NCBI GenBank assembly: GCA_002238965.1
Contig: MPNJ01000027.1
Coordinates: forward strand, 1 to 42,101
Source: Nitrospinae bacterium bin107
Lineage (GTDB): Bacteria; UBA8248
Length of the DNA: 42,101 bases
Direction of reading: 5' to 3'
Below, piece after piece: positions 30,505 through 39,255 of the stretch (its first letter is position 1; the number at the start of each line of letters is the position of its first letter). Below the pieces are notes generated by a model, which saw only the letters and a program-made list of their open reading frames with translations, was not told the DNA's origin and did not search any database. The translations under genes were made by a program, and so were the position numbers.

Positions 30505-33027
30505 TCAGAACCTCCCCGGCATCGAAGGATCTAGCCCTTCTCCAATCAGATAGGGTGCGGTCCGCTCCACGAGATTCCGTTCGAATTCTCCCCCGAGTAT
30601 GGAGGCCTTGAGAAGCATATTGTAAGTTTCTTTGGCGTCTTCTCCGAGGGCATCAAACCATTTGGGATTGTCGTACCGAACCTGGCAGAGTCCGCGGTAC
30701 CCCATTGTGATGTATCGCAACTCGAGATGTGGTTGCCCGTTGCGCCGAAGTCGTTGGTCGTGATCGCCTTTAAGGAGATTTTCTAATTGTCGGTGCAGGA
30801 AGCGCTTCACTCGTTGGAAGCGTTCCTCGTTCTCGTTAAGCACCCTGCGCACCGCAACTCTTCGTGCCATCGGGTGCGTCACCGCGGCGAGAAGAAATTT
30901 GTCTTGATCCCGACCTCCAGTTCTCTCCCATTCCCCAATCAACGTATCGTAGATCCTCCTGAGACTGTCCTCGCTCCGGGCGGCTCGTCCGACACCCGAG
31001 TAGATCGACCACGCCGAGAAGCGATCATCGATGTGAAGTGTACGCCCCCCGTTCCCTTGCGGGTCCGCTATCGCATCCAGCAGTACTTCGACCGCTCGTT
31101 CCGGGCAGCCGGTGAAGAGCCAAGTTAGTGGCATGTGCAGCCGGTTCGCGATTCCAGGTTTAAGTTTTTCTCGGCTGCTTATCTTGGATTCAAGGTCCCG
31201 AAGCAACGCGTCAGTAGATTCTCGCAGTAGTCTCAACGAAGCTTGATGTTGCTGTGGGTCGTTCGTTCGAGGGGGGCGTCCATCCGAGCCTAGAGGAAAT
31301 TTCCTCTCGTTCCACTGTTTCTGTGTACATTTGTACAGATCATTCTTGAGTTGGTAGCCGATCTCCTCCTCACCAGCGTTGACTACCCGGTGGAGCAAAG
31401 GTTTGAGATCATTCCATCCCTCTTGGCTCGCCTCGAATATGTACAACTCGGGAATGCTGTGAAATGCCTCAGGGCGATCCGTGGCCATGTCGCTCCATTT
31501 GATACTGGATATGGATGCAGCGAGCGCCTCAAACGTGCCGTTCGGGAGGTGCTCAACGATTTCGATCCGGGCCTCTTCAGAAAGCGGACGAACCCGTGCA
31601 AGGGGCTCCACGATTCTAACGTGATCGCTTGGCCGGATCGTGTGTCCGGTACTCCACCCGCTGTAGCGCTCGTCCCATGCCCCTTCGTTGCCCCGGCGAA
31701 GGTGAAGGTGGATGTGCTCGATGCCCGGTGCCAGGGTGACGCGTCGATCCTCATGATGGCAGGTATGGTATGTCTCGCCCGCTGGGATCGCCTCATTCCG
31801 GGGCACTACCGGCATCCATGAGGTATCCGTTTCCTTCCCATCGACGCTTTCTCGCTTACGAACTTTGAGATCGATACCGGGCACCTCATCCAGCCAAGCT
31901 GGCTTCTGTGGATCAAGCCCTAGCGCATCCGCAAGGCGCGACGCCGCCCGAGCCGTATCCGCGCCGGTAACGCGGAGAATTCGGATCCCTGCGGCGAGTT
32001 CTCGGACCAGTGCTTCGAAGCCAACTGTCATTTCGAGCCCGACGGGGCTCTCAACGATGATGGCGAGGGGAGTGCTTTCAGTTTGACTACGGAATTTTAC
32101 AATTCGCTGCTCAAGAGCACGCGGCAACGACGCCTTCGCCCACTGAATCGATGGTGCATCACGCCACACCTCCCACTTTCCGCACGCTATAGGCCAGCTT
32201 CGGTGCTCGATCGCGTTCATGTCGATACCGAGTTCCGCGAGCGCCTCCTGCGACATACCTGTCGCGAGGATCTCCACGTATCGCGTCCATCTGTGAAATG
32301 CTTCGAGGTCATCGGCGCCTTGGTCAACCAGGGCCGTCCGTACGGCCTCCATCCTCCGTGCGGTCCACGCCTCATTCTCCTCGCAGTTATCCATCACGGG
32401 TTTCCTGACGATGTGCAGTGGACCCGTGCTCGGACTATTTGGTGGCCAAGCACGAAGCTCCAGCACCGTCCAGAATATCCTTCGGTTCACGCTTATTACG
32501 AGAACGGCACCGGGCTTGTCTCCGATCTCTCCTCGGTCCATTACCGCCTTCAGGGCTGCTACTGAGCGCCAGACCAGCTCGACCTCGACTCGACTCCGGG
32601 TGAGCGTTGTGGGTCGTGCCTCTACCAGTGCGTAATGCAGTGTTTCTAGCGCTGTCTTGCCTGTTTCTTTTTGAACATTCGGGATTCCGAGATACCGGCC
32701 ATCCGGTATGACGAGGGCGAGATGTGCTGGGTTGTCAACCCTCCGGGCTGCCTCCGTGACGAGTTCCCACAAGGCAGCGGGCAATGCACTTCTGTTCAAT
32801 GGCAGGCAATTCCCGAGTCCGGCCGCGGGAGCAAGTGCGTCTATTGCGTCGATGAGCGTCGCCCTCGTTCGCGCGTCCCTTGCCGCTGAAAGTGCTTGTG
32901 CACCGAAGAGCCAGGTATCCTTGTGTTGGTACAGGCAAGATCTGAAGCCGAGAGCCTTTACATCTCCATCTTCGTCGACCAGGTGGTCGAACCAGCCATT
33001 GACGTCGAGGGTGACAAACCGAGTCAT
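30505..33027 (-). CDS. Hsp70/actin-fold-like ATPase protein, fifth gene of the operon
   Basis: An 840-aa protein. The N-terminal ~200 residues resemble an ASKHA (Hsp70/actin) domain: a strand-turn-strand start (MTRFVTLDVNGWFDHLV), a PALWELVTEAA helix, ALVIPDGRY at about 104-112 as the Hsp70 'vPa.f' connection, ELVWRSVAALKAV at 150-162 in the place of 'EP.AAA.aY', then AVLVISVNRRIFWTVLEL at about 174-191 for the phosphate-2 strand pair. The usual DxGG is degenerate, so nucleotide binding may be altered. The C-terminal ~300 residues are helical. I chose ATG 33027, one base after the stop of the DUF2357-like gene; the upstream ATG at 33204 lies inside that gene. It may act as a chaperone-like sensor or scaffold. 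Confidence 0.65.
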   Translation of the reverse strand: MTRFVTLDVNGWFDHLVDEDGDVKALGFRSCLYQHKDTWLFGAQALSAARDARTRATLIDAIDALAPAAGLGNCLPLNRSALPAALWELVTEAARRVDNPAHLALVIPDGRYLGIPNVQKETGKTALETLHYALVEARPTTLTRSRVEVELVWRSVAALKAVMDRGEIGDKPGAVLVISVNRRIFWTVLELRAWPPNSPSTGPLHIVRKPVMDNCEENEAWTARRMEAVRTALVDQGADDLEAFHRWTRYVEILATGMSQEALAELGIDMNAIEHRSWPIACGKWEVWRDAPSIQWAKASLPRALEQRIVKFRSQTESTPLAIIVESPVGLEMTVGFEALVRELAAGIRILRVTGADTARAASRLADALGLDPQKPAWLDEVPGIDLKVRKRESVDGKETDTSWMPVVPRNEAIPAGETYHTCHHEDRRVTLAPGIEHIHLHLRRGNEGAWDERYSGWSTGHTIRPSDHVRIVEPLARVRPLSEEARIEIVEHLPNGTFEALAASISSIKWSDMATDRPEAFHSIPELYIFEASQEGWNDLKPLLHRVVNAGEEEIGYQLKNDLYKCTQKQWNERKFPLGSDGRPPRTNDPQQHQASLRLLRESTDALLRDLESKISSREKLKPGIANRLHMPLTWLFTGCPERAVEVLLDAIADPQGNGGRTLHIDDRFSAWSIYSGVGRAARSEDSLRRIYDTLIGEWERTGGRDQDKFLLAAVTHPMARRVAVRRVLNENEERFQRVKRFLHRQLENLLKGDHDQRLRRNGQPHLELRYITMGYRGLCQVRYDNPKWFDALGEDAKETYNMLLKASILGGEFERNLVERTAPYLIGEGLDPSMPGRF

Positions 33028-33028
33028 C

Positions 33029-34537
33029 TCAGGAAATGACCTTTGCGGCCCATTTCTCCAGCCTTGCATCCCAAGCGTGCGCGAGGGTCCATGGGAGTTC
33101 GCCGACTGATCCATCGTTGTCATTATGGAGGTCCTGTGCGTCCCACCAGATTTGGCTGCTCGGACCGGCCGTGGCGATAGCGCCGAGCAAACCACCATCG
33201 TCATTGGTTCGGTATTCTATAAACTCTAATGGGCTGTTGCTCACGATCCCTAACGTAGATCGGATGCCTGCGTCGTGGAGATAACATCCCTGATTTGGTG
33301 CGCCTTGTGTTCTAATGACAGGGCCGTGCGCAAGTATCCCGTTGCCAGATCGGTCATGGATAGCTTGGTGGAGCTTCATTGCCGCACGTAGCCCGAGCAG
33401 CTCCATGAATGTTCGATGTTGCCACATCCATTCGAGTTCGGCGGCAACACTTCTCGCGCGCAATTCCAGCCAAGCGCGCCAGATTTCCCGGTAGCGCGGG
33501 TCGAAGCGCAGCGGAAAGTTGGGTTGAACGGGAGGTCTGGCTTCGGGCACCATGTGTTCTCGAAGGATGCTTTCGATGCGCCGGTTGCGGAGTTGGTGGG
33601 CCTCGATAATCGCCTTGCGCGCGCCGTCCATACCTGGCACAGAAGCACGGTTGGCGAGCCAGCCCTTCGTCTCCAGCACCGTCAATGCTGCGAAGGCGCG
33701 GAGCACTCGATTCTCAAGGGTTGCGATAGTCTCGTAACGCTTCGGCGCCTTGACCCGTTGTCGGGCACCAGCCCGTTCGGCCGTGTTTCTACCAGGCTGG
33801 GCCGAAAGCCAGCGGAGGGTCTTCGCGTCGGTGCGGCGCACCGTCTGAAGCTTTAACATACGATGTTCGGTTCGAAGCACCGCTCGCGGTCGTGTAGCGA
33901 GATCTTCAAGCACGTCGCGTAACTGTCTTGCCTGCCTAGCAAGGAGTTCGCCTTGCGGATCGCCCTCCTCAAGCCGCTCGTCGTTCCAGATGCGCTCCAG
34001 CCGATCATAGGCAGCCCCGATCGAGGGCTCGGTTGCAAATACGGTTGGCGCCGCACTAAGCACCCTCCCCGCACGCCTCAGGAGTATCACTCTGGGTCGT
34101 CTGCCCTGACCATCACGGCGGTGATCATCCTGCGGCCCCTGCCAAGCTGTTACGTCCAAGACGAGAACTGTCCCTGGCTTCACGGTGATCACCATCGTTC
34201 TATCCGATCCGACGCGCCAAGGAACGAGCCAAGCTTTTAACTTTTCCCCAGAGAATTGCGCGCTTCCGGTGTTTCCTGCAAGCAGTCGACCTGGTATCCG
34301 TCCCGGGATTAGGGGAAGTGACTGGCGGTGACGCCCCTCCAGTTTTGGGTACTGCTCTGGTAGTTCCCCGCACTCAGCCACGATGACGGGCGGCCCTTTT
34401 CCATCTGTCGGAAACAGCCTTGTCCGGCAGTCGGGAACGATTTCCTTCCACACTGTTCGAGGAACTCCGGCAGCTTCACGACTGAATTCTTGGTATGAAT
34501 CATAGAGCCACATGGTTGTCCGTCTCAGGATTTCCAT
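33029..34537 (-). CDS. DUF2357-like protein, fourth gene of the operon
   Basis: A 502-aa protein. Residues 268-282 (YETIATLENRVLRAF) and 343-356 (LRFDPRYREIWRAW) correspond to the 'T.ENR' helix and the 'Y..I...W' helix of the DUF2357 family, whose genes often accompany McrB-like ATPases. The N-terminal 170 residues are beta-rich. DUF2357 proteins often carry a C-terminal PD-(D/E)xK nuclease domain; I see no obvious D...ExK here, so the nuclease may be absent and supplied by the first gene of the operon. ATG at 34537 lies three bases after the McrB-like gene's stop; ATG 34513 is an alternative. Confidence 0.65.
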   Translation of the reverse strand: MEILRRTTMWLYDSYQEFSREAAGVPRTVWKEIVPDCRTRLFPTDGKGPPVIVAECGELPEQYPKLEGRHRQSLPLIPGRIPGRLLAGNTGSAQFSGEKLKAWLVPWRVGSDRTMVITVKPGTVLVLDVTAWQGPQDDHRRDGQGRRPRVILLRRAGRVLSAAPTVFATEPSIGAAYDRLERIWNDERLEEGDPQGELLARQARQLRDVLEDLATRPRAVLRTEHRMLKLQTVRRTDAKTLRWLSAQPGRNTAERAGARQRVKAPKRYETIATLENRVLRAFAALTVLETKGWLANRASVPGMDGARKAIIEAHQLRNRRIESILREHMVPEARPPVQPNFPLRFDPRYREIWRAWLELRARSVAAELEWMWQHRTFMELLGLRAAMKLHQAIHDRSGNGILAHGPVIRTQGAPNQGCYLHDAGIRSTLGIVSNSPLEFIEYRTNDDGGLLGAIATAGPSSQIWWDAQDLHNDNDGSVGELPWTLAHAWDARLEKWAAKVIS

Positions 34538-34540
34538 CCA

Positions 34541-36574
34541 TTAGTATGTATAGCCCGGCCAAGTGAAGATTTGAGAAGCTTCAGAGGCAGTCGCGGCGTC
34601 CCGTAACGCTCTTGAAAAATCAGGGGCACCCAAAGTGTCTTCGCTCAGTCGCCGCAGTCCATCGACGGTTTCCTGGCAGTCGCTCATTTCAGCGCCAGCG
34701 AGCTTCGGAAGAAGACGCATGTTGATTTGGTCAATCATGGGAGTCCTCCAGTCTTGTCCAGGGTATCGTTCGATGTAAGCCGTAATGCTCTGTGCAATTC
34801 GGTAACCAAACCCTCTTCCTGCGTTCTGCATCAATTTCGCGAGTTTTTCGAGTGTTTCGCCTACTTGTTGGTCTCCTGCCTCGACTGTCGTTTGACGGTC
34901 AGACCATTCGAGCCAACGCTTGTAGGGGAGATAGCCTGCGGCTTCCTTGATGCCGTGTTCGGGCGCAGCGATGTGTTCGCGAAGCGTGCCTGGCTCGGGT
35001 GGTGCGAAGCGGATCGAGTTTGCTCGGTCCAGAACCTTGTCGGATAGCGCTTGGGTGGTTTCATCCTCGTTCAGCGTACCGACCCAGAGGACATTGTGCG
35101 GCACATAGAGGTGTTTCGGGCGTTCGTTCTCGGCATAAGGGAGATCGATCGCGATCTGTGCATCCTCGCGACCTTCCCGGTCTCCGTGTCCGTTTACCCG
35201 TGGCCCTCGCATTTCAAGCCTCGAAAGAAACTCTGAGAAATAGTACTCGGTTCGTGCTAGATTCATCTCATCGAGAAGGATAATGAGCATCCTCTCGTCC
35301 CAGTCTCGGTCAGGTTCGACCCCAATGTCTTGCGCAAACTTCTTGTCAAAGTGCCCAAGTGCACGCGCCCGATCAGTGGGCCGATAGCGTTCTGCGACGA
35401 AGTCGTAGAAACCGAGGATATCCTGTGGTGAGTCCCAACCCGGTTCGACAGGAACATGCAGGAAATGGATCCCGAAGAACCGGGCGTATGCTCTCGGAAG
35501 CTGGCTCTTGCCAGTGCCGCTCAACCCGCTCAGCACGGTCAGGGGCGAGAGGTCATTCACTTTCAACGCCGTGTGGAAGGCGCGGATAATTTGTCCTGGA
35601 TACCGTAGCCCCAGATCCTTCAGGGTGAGCTCAAACTCGGTGAGCAGATCGTCTTCGGTCATTTCTTCGCGCACTTCCTTATATCCGAGCAAAGAGTCCG
35701 GCATGATCCGGAACGCGCTCAGCTTTTCTTCACTAGAGGCGCCTGTGTCACTATCCGGCATTTCTTCTCGCCTTGCCGCTAATTCCGTGGTGGCGTGGTC
35801 TAAGGCCTGATTGGTCTCAGTGAGGTTGTTCTGGCCTTCGGACAACTCTTTGTTCAGGTCCTCAATCTGGCTCTTTAGTTGATTCACTTCCTCAAGAAGA
35901 CGTTCATTTTGTGGTTTCAAGGTCTCTGTCTGCCCTTGTTTTATACGATCAAGCAACTCCTGAGCTTCTTTGGTTTCTTCGTTAAGCCGTTCTCTCCTGC
36001 TCTCGAGCCTCCCTGCCTCATCTGCGGCCTGCGTACGCCGAGCGTCGGTCTCGGCGTATTCTTGCTGAGCATCCTCTGTCGCCTGTCTCAGCTTGTCGTA
36101 GTTCTCCATCCTCTCGGCAATCAGCTCATTCCAAGCGCTTTCGTTTCCTGTCATCTCGGGCGGATAGGAATCGAGTGCTGCTTGAATCTCTCGAAGTCGC
36201 TGACCGGCCTCGGCTCGTCGGAGCTCGAGTTCGTCGATACGTTTCGATTCCTCTCTTTCGAACTCCTCCAGTTCTCGGCGCATCGCTTCGAGACTCTCAT
36301 GATCGCTCCGTACTGCATCCCAACGGTCTAGGGCATCTTGGGCTCGGATCCCGTCTTTGAGGATCGCCTCCTGCTTCCCGCGCAACTCTTCAATCTCAGC
36401 TATCAAGTTGGCTTTTAATTGTCTGAGCGCTTCAATCGATTGCTCCTCGGTTCCACGGTTCTTCAACCCTTGTAGTCGGCCTATCAGGAACATGACCACG
36501 AGCAATGCGAACATGGCTCCGAAGAGCACAAACTCGACAGCGTTCCCATCGAGGACGAGGCCGCCAATCGTCAT
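34541..36574 (-). CDS. Membrane-anchored coiled-coil McrB-like AAA+ ATPase
   Basis: A 677-aa protein. One transmembrane segment at about 14-33 (FVLFGAMFALLVVMFLIGRL) is followed by a long coiled coil (about 42-275) and an AAA+ domain of the McrB/MoxR kind: Walker A GLSGTGKS at 350-357, GWDSPQDILGFYD after it, Walker B IILLDEMNLARTEYYFSEFL at 431-450 and sensor GTLNEDETTQ at 499-508. The motor would face the cytosol at the end of a long stalk. McrB-type ATPases normally drive a nuclease partner to cut DNA or RNA. It overlaps the preceding gene by four bases (ATGA at 36571-36574). Confidence 0.85.
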   Translation of the reverse strand: MTIGGLVLDGNAVEFVLFGAMFALLVVMFLIGRLQGLKNRGTEEQSIEALRQLKANLIAEIEELRGKQEAILKDGIRAQDALDRWDAVRSDHESLEAMRRELEEFEREESKRIDELELRRAEAGQRLREIQAALDSYPPEMTGNESAWNELIAERMENYDKLRQATEDAQQEYAETDARRTQAADEAGRLESRRERLNEETKEAQELLDRIKQGQTETLKPQNERLLEEVNQLKSQIEDLNKELSEGQNNLTETNQALDHATTELAARREEMPDSDTGASSEEKLSAFRIMPDSLLGYKEVREEMTEDDLLTEFELTLKDLGLRYPGQIIRAFHTALKVNDLSPLTVLSGLSGTGKSQLPRAYARFFGIHFLHVPVEPGWDSPQDILGFYDFVAERYRPTDRARALGHFDKKFAQDIGVEPDRDWDERMLIILLDEMNLARTEYYFSEFLSRLEMRGPRVNGHGDREGREDAQIAIDLPYAENERPKHLYVPHNVLWVGTLNEDETTQALSDKVLDRANSIRFAPPEPGTLREHIAAPEHGIKEAAGYLPYKRWLEWSDRQTTVEAGDQQVGETLEKLAKLMQNAGRGFGYRIAQSITAYIERYPGQDWRTPMIDQINMRLLPKLAGAEMSDCQETVDGLRRLSEDTLGAPDFSRALRDAATASEASQIFTWPGYTY

Positions 36575-37548
36575 CGCGAGGTCTCCGTTCCTTCGCCGGT
36601 TCGTTGTGCGTCATTCAATTCATCAATCATGGCGCGTATCCGCAGGCGGGCCTTGGCTTCCAGGCCAATAAAATCTTGGAGCCGGGCAGAAGCCGCTTCT
36701 TCCCGGGTTTTCACGGTTGTCAACTTGGCCTGCGCCCTGATTAGCTCGTCCCTGGTTCGGTCGTGTTTCTCCTGGACCGTTGCTAGTGTAGCGCGTATTG
36801 TCTGGATCTCGCCTTGGAGGTTCGCAAGCCGTGTGGTTTGTCGCTGGTTTCCTCTCTTAAGTTCGTCCTTCTCTTCTTTCAACCGTGCGATCTCATTGCG
36901 GATTTCCTGTGCCTCCGTAGTCAATCCCTTGAGTTCTGACCGCATCGATTGCAGCAGCCGGCTTGTGCTGGCGGAATCGGACTCGTTCTGCAACAACTTT
37001 TGTTTTTGCGCAGCGTGTGCGTCCTTGGTCTGTGTCAGATTCTGCAATACTACGTTCAGCTCCTTGCGCACCTCGTTTAGCTGCTTCCGTTCCGCCTCAG
37101 ATCGCTTTGAAAGCTCGTTGATTTCATCTTTGTGACTCTTGATTGATCCGGTGAGTAGATCTCCCCTTGCTTTCAGCATGGCCATATCCGAGTTGAGGGC
37201 TGCCACTTCCTTCACTAGGCGGTCGCGCGCACCGCGTGTTCTTGTTTCTTCGGCTTGGAGGTTTGGCAGTTTCTTGGCTATGCTGCCGGCTCGCTCGGCT
37301 TTCATCTCCAGATCCGCGAGTTCCGCCTTCTGCTCCGCAATCTTCGCGATCAGTGAATTACGTTCTTGCCGTAAGTCCGGCAGACGAGCGGCGATATCAG
37401 CAGCTTCTCTCCGGCTTTCTGGCAAAGTCAAAATTTCCTCTCCAATCGCCACGAACGCCAATGAAAGTATCACCGTAGCGACCGCCAGTAGCCCGATCGT
37501 GAGTCCGACGGTGCGGCGTTGGTGCTTGGCTGTATCCGATGTTGTCAT
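36571..37548 (-). CDS. Membrane-anchored coiled-coil protein, second gene of the operon
   Basis: A 325-aa protein: one transmembrane helix at about 14-35 (VGLTIGLLAVATVILSLAFV) and then almost 270 residues of coiled coil rich in E, K, R, L and Q. No enzyme motif is visible. Layout is the same as the N-terminal half of the McrB-like protein, so the two may pair through their stalks at the inner membrane. I chose ATG 37548, which follows GGAGGAGAACGC, a near-ideal ribosome binding site, and overlaps the upstream stop by four bases; the frame is open further upstream but lies inside the first gene. Confidence 0.82.
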   Translation of the reverse strand: MTTSDTAKHQRRTVGLTIGLLAVATVILSLAFVAIGEEILTLPESRREAADIAARLPDLRQERNSLIAKIAEQKAELADLEMKAERAGSIAKKLPNLQAEETRTRGARDRLVKEVAALNSDMAMLKARGDLLTGSIKSHKDEINELSKRSEAERKQLNEVRKELNVVLQNLTQTKDAHAAQKQKLLQNESDSASTSRLLQSMRSELKGLTTEAQEIRNEIARLKEEKDELKRGNQRQTTRLANLQGEIQTIRATLATVQEKHDRTRDELIRAQAKLTTVKTREEAASARLQDFIGLEAKARLRIRAMIDELNDAQRTGEGTETSR

Positions 37549-38474
37549 GCGTTCTCCTCCGTCGTGCGATCGCGACCGGCGAGCGGCACCGCTGACGCAG
37601 ATTCCTCGGCGATGTGTTTGATGCATTCCATTTCATCTCGTTCTATCTCGTCGGTCCAAAGCCGTATCGGTCGCCAGCCAAGTCTTCTAAGCACTCGATC
37701 CCGACGTTCGTCTTCGACCCGGTGGCGGTTCGGCAACTCTTCGTGCCAGTAGCGTCCGTCAACTTCAACGTCTAGCCTTACGGGCAATCCGCTGGCGTTG
37801 CCGATTACGGCGAAATCGAGGAAGTAATGGGATACCGGGTGTTGCGGAATGGGTTCCAGTCCCGCGGCGGTGAGCGTCTCGCCGAAGCGACGTTCAATAT
37901 TTGATCTGTGTGGGAGTGGCCTGAACAAAGGATTGTGATAGAACAGCCAACGCTGTCGCGCTACTCGGTGGAGGCCATCCTCGGCACTTGAGGTAGAACA
38001 GAGTGCTGCAATGAGGTGGACTGTCAGGCCGCGATTTCTCGCTACCTCGAGCATGCGTTGAAACGGCGGGCAAGGGGCTGGACGTTCGACCCAGTCTCGT
38101 CGCGCAACGAGCAGGTCCGGACGTTCGTGAGCACTTTCGATATATGCGGCCATCTCCTCAGCCGTCGTTTCGTCCGCCAGGATGATGCGAATCTGACCCG
38201 CCTCACGCATGGCAATCTGGATTTCGTTCTGGGCGGTCTCCTCTGTCAGCCCCGCCTCGGTAAATGTCCAGCCGATCGCTGGCATGTTCGCCAGCAATAG
38301 TCGCCATCGGTTCAAGCCATTGAGGGCAAGTTCCCCACGGACGAGGGCCTTGCGGATCGCCTCGAGATGGGTTTGGCCAATTTGCCTGGGCCGATATGTT
38401 CTCAGCCTTCCTCCCAATGCGCGCCGGAGGTACCGGCTATGCTGTGCCGGCCCAAGATAAATCGGTTGTGTCAC
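37545..38474 (-). CDS. DUF559/Vsr-like nuclease, first gene of the operon
   Basis: A 309-aa protein from GTG 38474 (with AAGGGA ten bases upstream); an ATG at 38687 would add 71 low-complexity residues. The C-terminus (about 190-285) is a PD-(D/E)xK fold of the DUF559/Vsr kind: SNIERRFGE (E194), YFLDFAV (D220), DVEVDGRYWH (E237, D239) and ERRDRVLRRLGW. The third residue of the catalytic set is D rather than K (ExD). The N-terminal 180 residues are helical and unknown, perhaps DNA or protein binding. As the first gene it probably supplies the nuclease of the system; it overlaps the next gene by four bases (ATGA at 37545-37548). Confidence 0.78.
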   Translation of the reverse strand: MTQPIYLGPAQHSRYLRRALGGRLRTYRPRQIGQTHLEAIRKALVRGELALNGLNRWRLLLANMPAIGWTFTEAGLTEETAQNEIQIAMREAGQIRIILADETTAEEMAAYIESAHERPDLLVARRDWVERPAPCPPFQRMLEVARNRGLTVHLIAALCSTSSAEDGLHRVARQRWLFYHNPLFRPLPHRSNIERRFGETLTAAGLEPIPQHPVSHYFLDFAVIGNASGLPVRLDVEVDGRYWHEELPNRHRVEDERRDRVLRRLGWRPIRLWTDEIERDEMECIKHIAEESASAVPLAGRDRTTEENA

Positions 38475-39059
38475 AATCGGTGCTTCCCTTGGTGTGTTCC
38501 TCGCGCTGGATTCTAGGGTGTGTACCCAAAGAACTCCCAGATACTTCCCTCTATGTTGGGAAGTATCCACGCACGAAGACGGCTCGATATCTCCACACTC
38601 TTGGACTTTATCGTTTGACCCCGGTTGCCGAGTTCGGCGCGTGCCGAATCCCCCCGGGGAAGGGTCCCTTCCTTTTCTCATGCTCATTGCGCATAGCTAA
38701 CGGATTCATCCTTATTATACAGAACCTATTTGTCTTTTGCATATCCATTAGCCTTATATTCATATCTGTATCGTGCATTAATGCGTTTTGCAAAATATTT
38801 TCCGCTCACGGGAAGAGGGAGCGATGAATAAAGAGGACGAGACGGGGCGCATCTCGCAACTGTGCGCGGCGCAGGATACCGCATGCCCGGACCCGGTGCG
38901 GAATAGCGGCCTGTAACCGATGGAGTGGACGTGCCCTCCCGGCGCCATCAAACTGGGCGAGTTGACATGGTCTGCCGCCCTGCGGGTGGAGCGAGATGAA
39001 ACAGGTCCACACATTGGTTACCGACAGACACCCGCCAAGACGCGCGGTAGTTATAATTC
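38475..39059. promoter_or_regulatory. Promoter region of the five-gene operon
   Basis: About 585 bases upstream of the operon. The AT-rich stretch at about 38700-38800 is the best place for a promoter. On the plus strand a 30-codon frame (38824-38916) follows a GGGAG-type site, and a frame opening at 38920 reads MEWTCPPGAIKLGELTW and runs into repeat copy B. Either could be a small product or a relic. No other gene is supported. Confidence 0.4.
38824..38916 (+). CDS. Possible 30-aa micro-protein
   Basis: ATG 38824 to TAA 38914-38916 encodes 30 residues (MNKEDETGRISQLCAAQDTA and ten more). It follows GGGAAGAGGGAGCG, an unusually good ribosome binding site for such a short frame. It diverges from the five-gene operon and might be a leader peptide or the start of a gene broken by repeat copy B. 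No homologue is recognised. Confidence 0.2.
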   Translation: MNKEDETGRISQLCAAQDTACPDPVRNSGL

Positions 39060-39198
39060 ATCCGCTTTCGGTTTGATTACTTATTGCAGATAAGCAAATC
39101 CCAAACGAAGTTCCCAATAACCAGATACCTGAAATGTTTTCAACAAACTACAAGGACCCCACCCCCTCTGGAAATCCTCCACTGTCTCTAAACGGGCG
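39060..39198 (+). repeat. Direct repeat copy B (right flank of five-gene cassette)
   Basis: Second copy of the ~138-bp element described at 30274-30411, in the same orientation. Bases 39060-39080 are identical to 30274-30294. Bases 39170-39198 match 30383-30411 with three C/T differences. The middle is diverged. The copies are about 8.8 kb apart and contain only the five-gene operon and its upstream region, so this is a candidate boundary of a transferred cassette. Confidence 0.7.
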
Positions 39199-39255
39199 AA
39201 AAATCCGGCATTGCGTACGGTCGACGAGGAGGAAAACCCGTGGGCGTTCACGCCA

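Noticed and set aside
30505-38474. Assignment of the five-gene operon to Zorya or CoCoNuT
   Set aside because: No ZorA/ZorB-type motor proteins or SNF2 helicase are seen, and no clear McrC partner; the McrB-like coiled-coil ATPase is suggestive of CoCoNuT-like systems but the other genes do not fit what I know of them.
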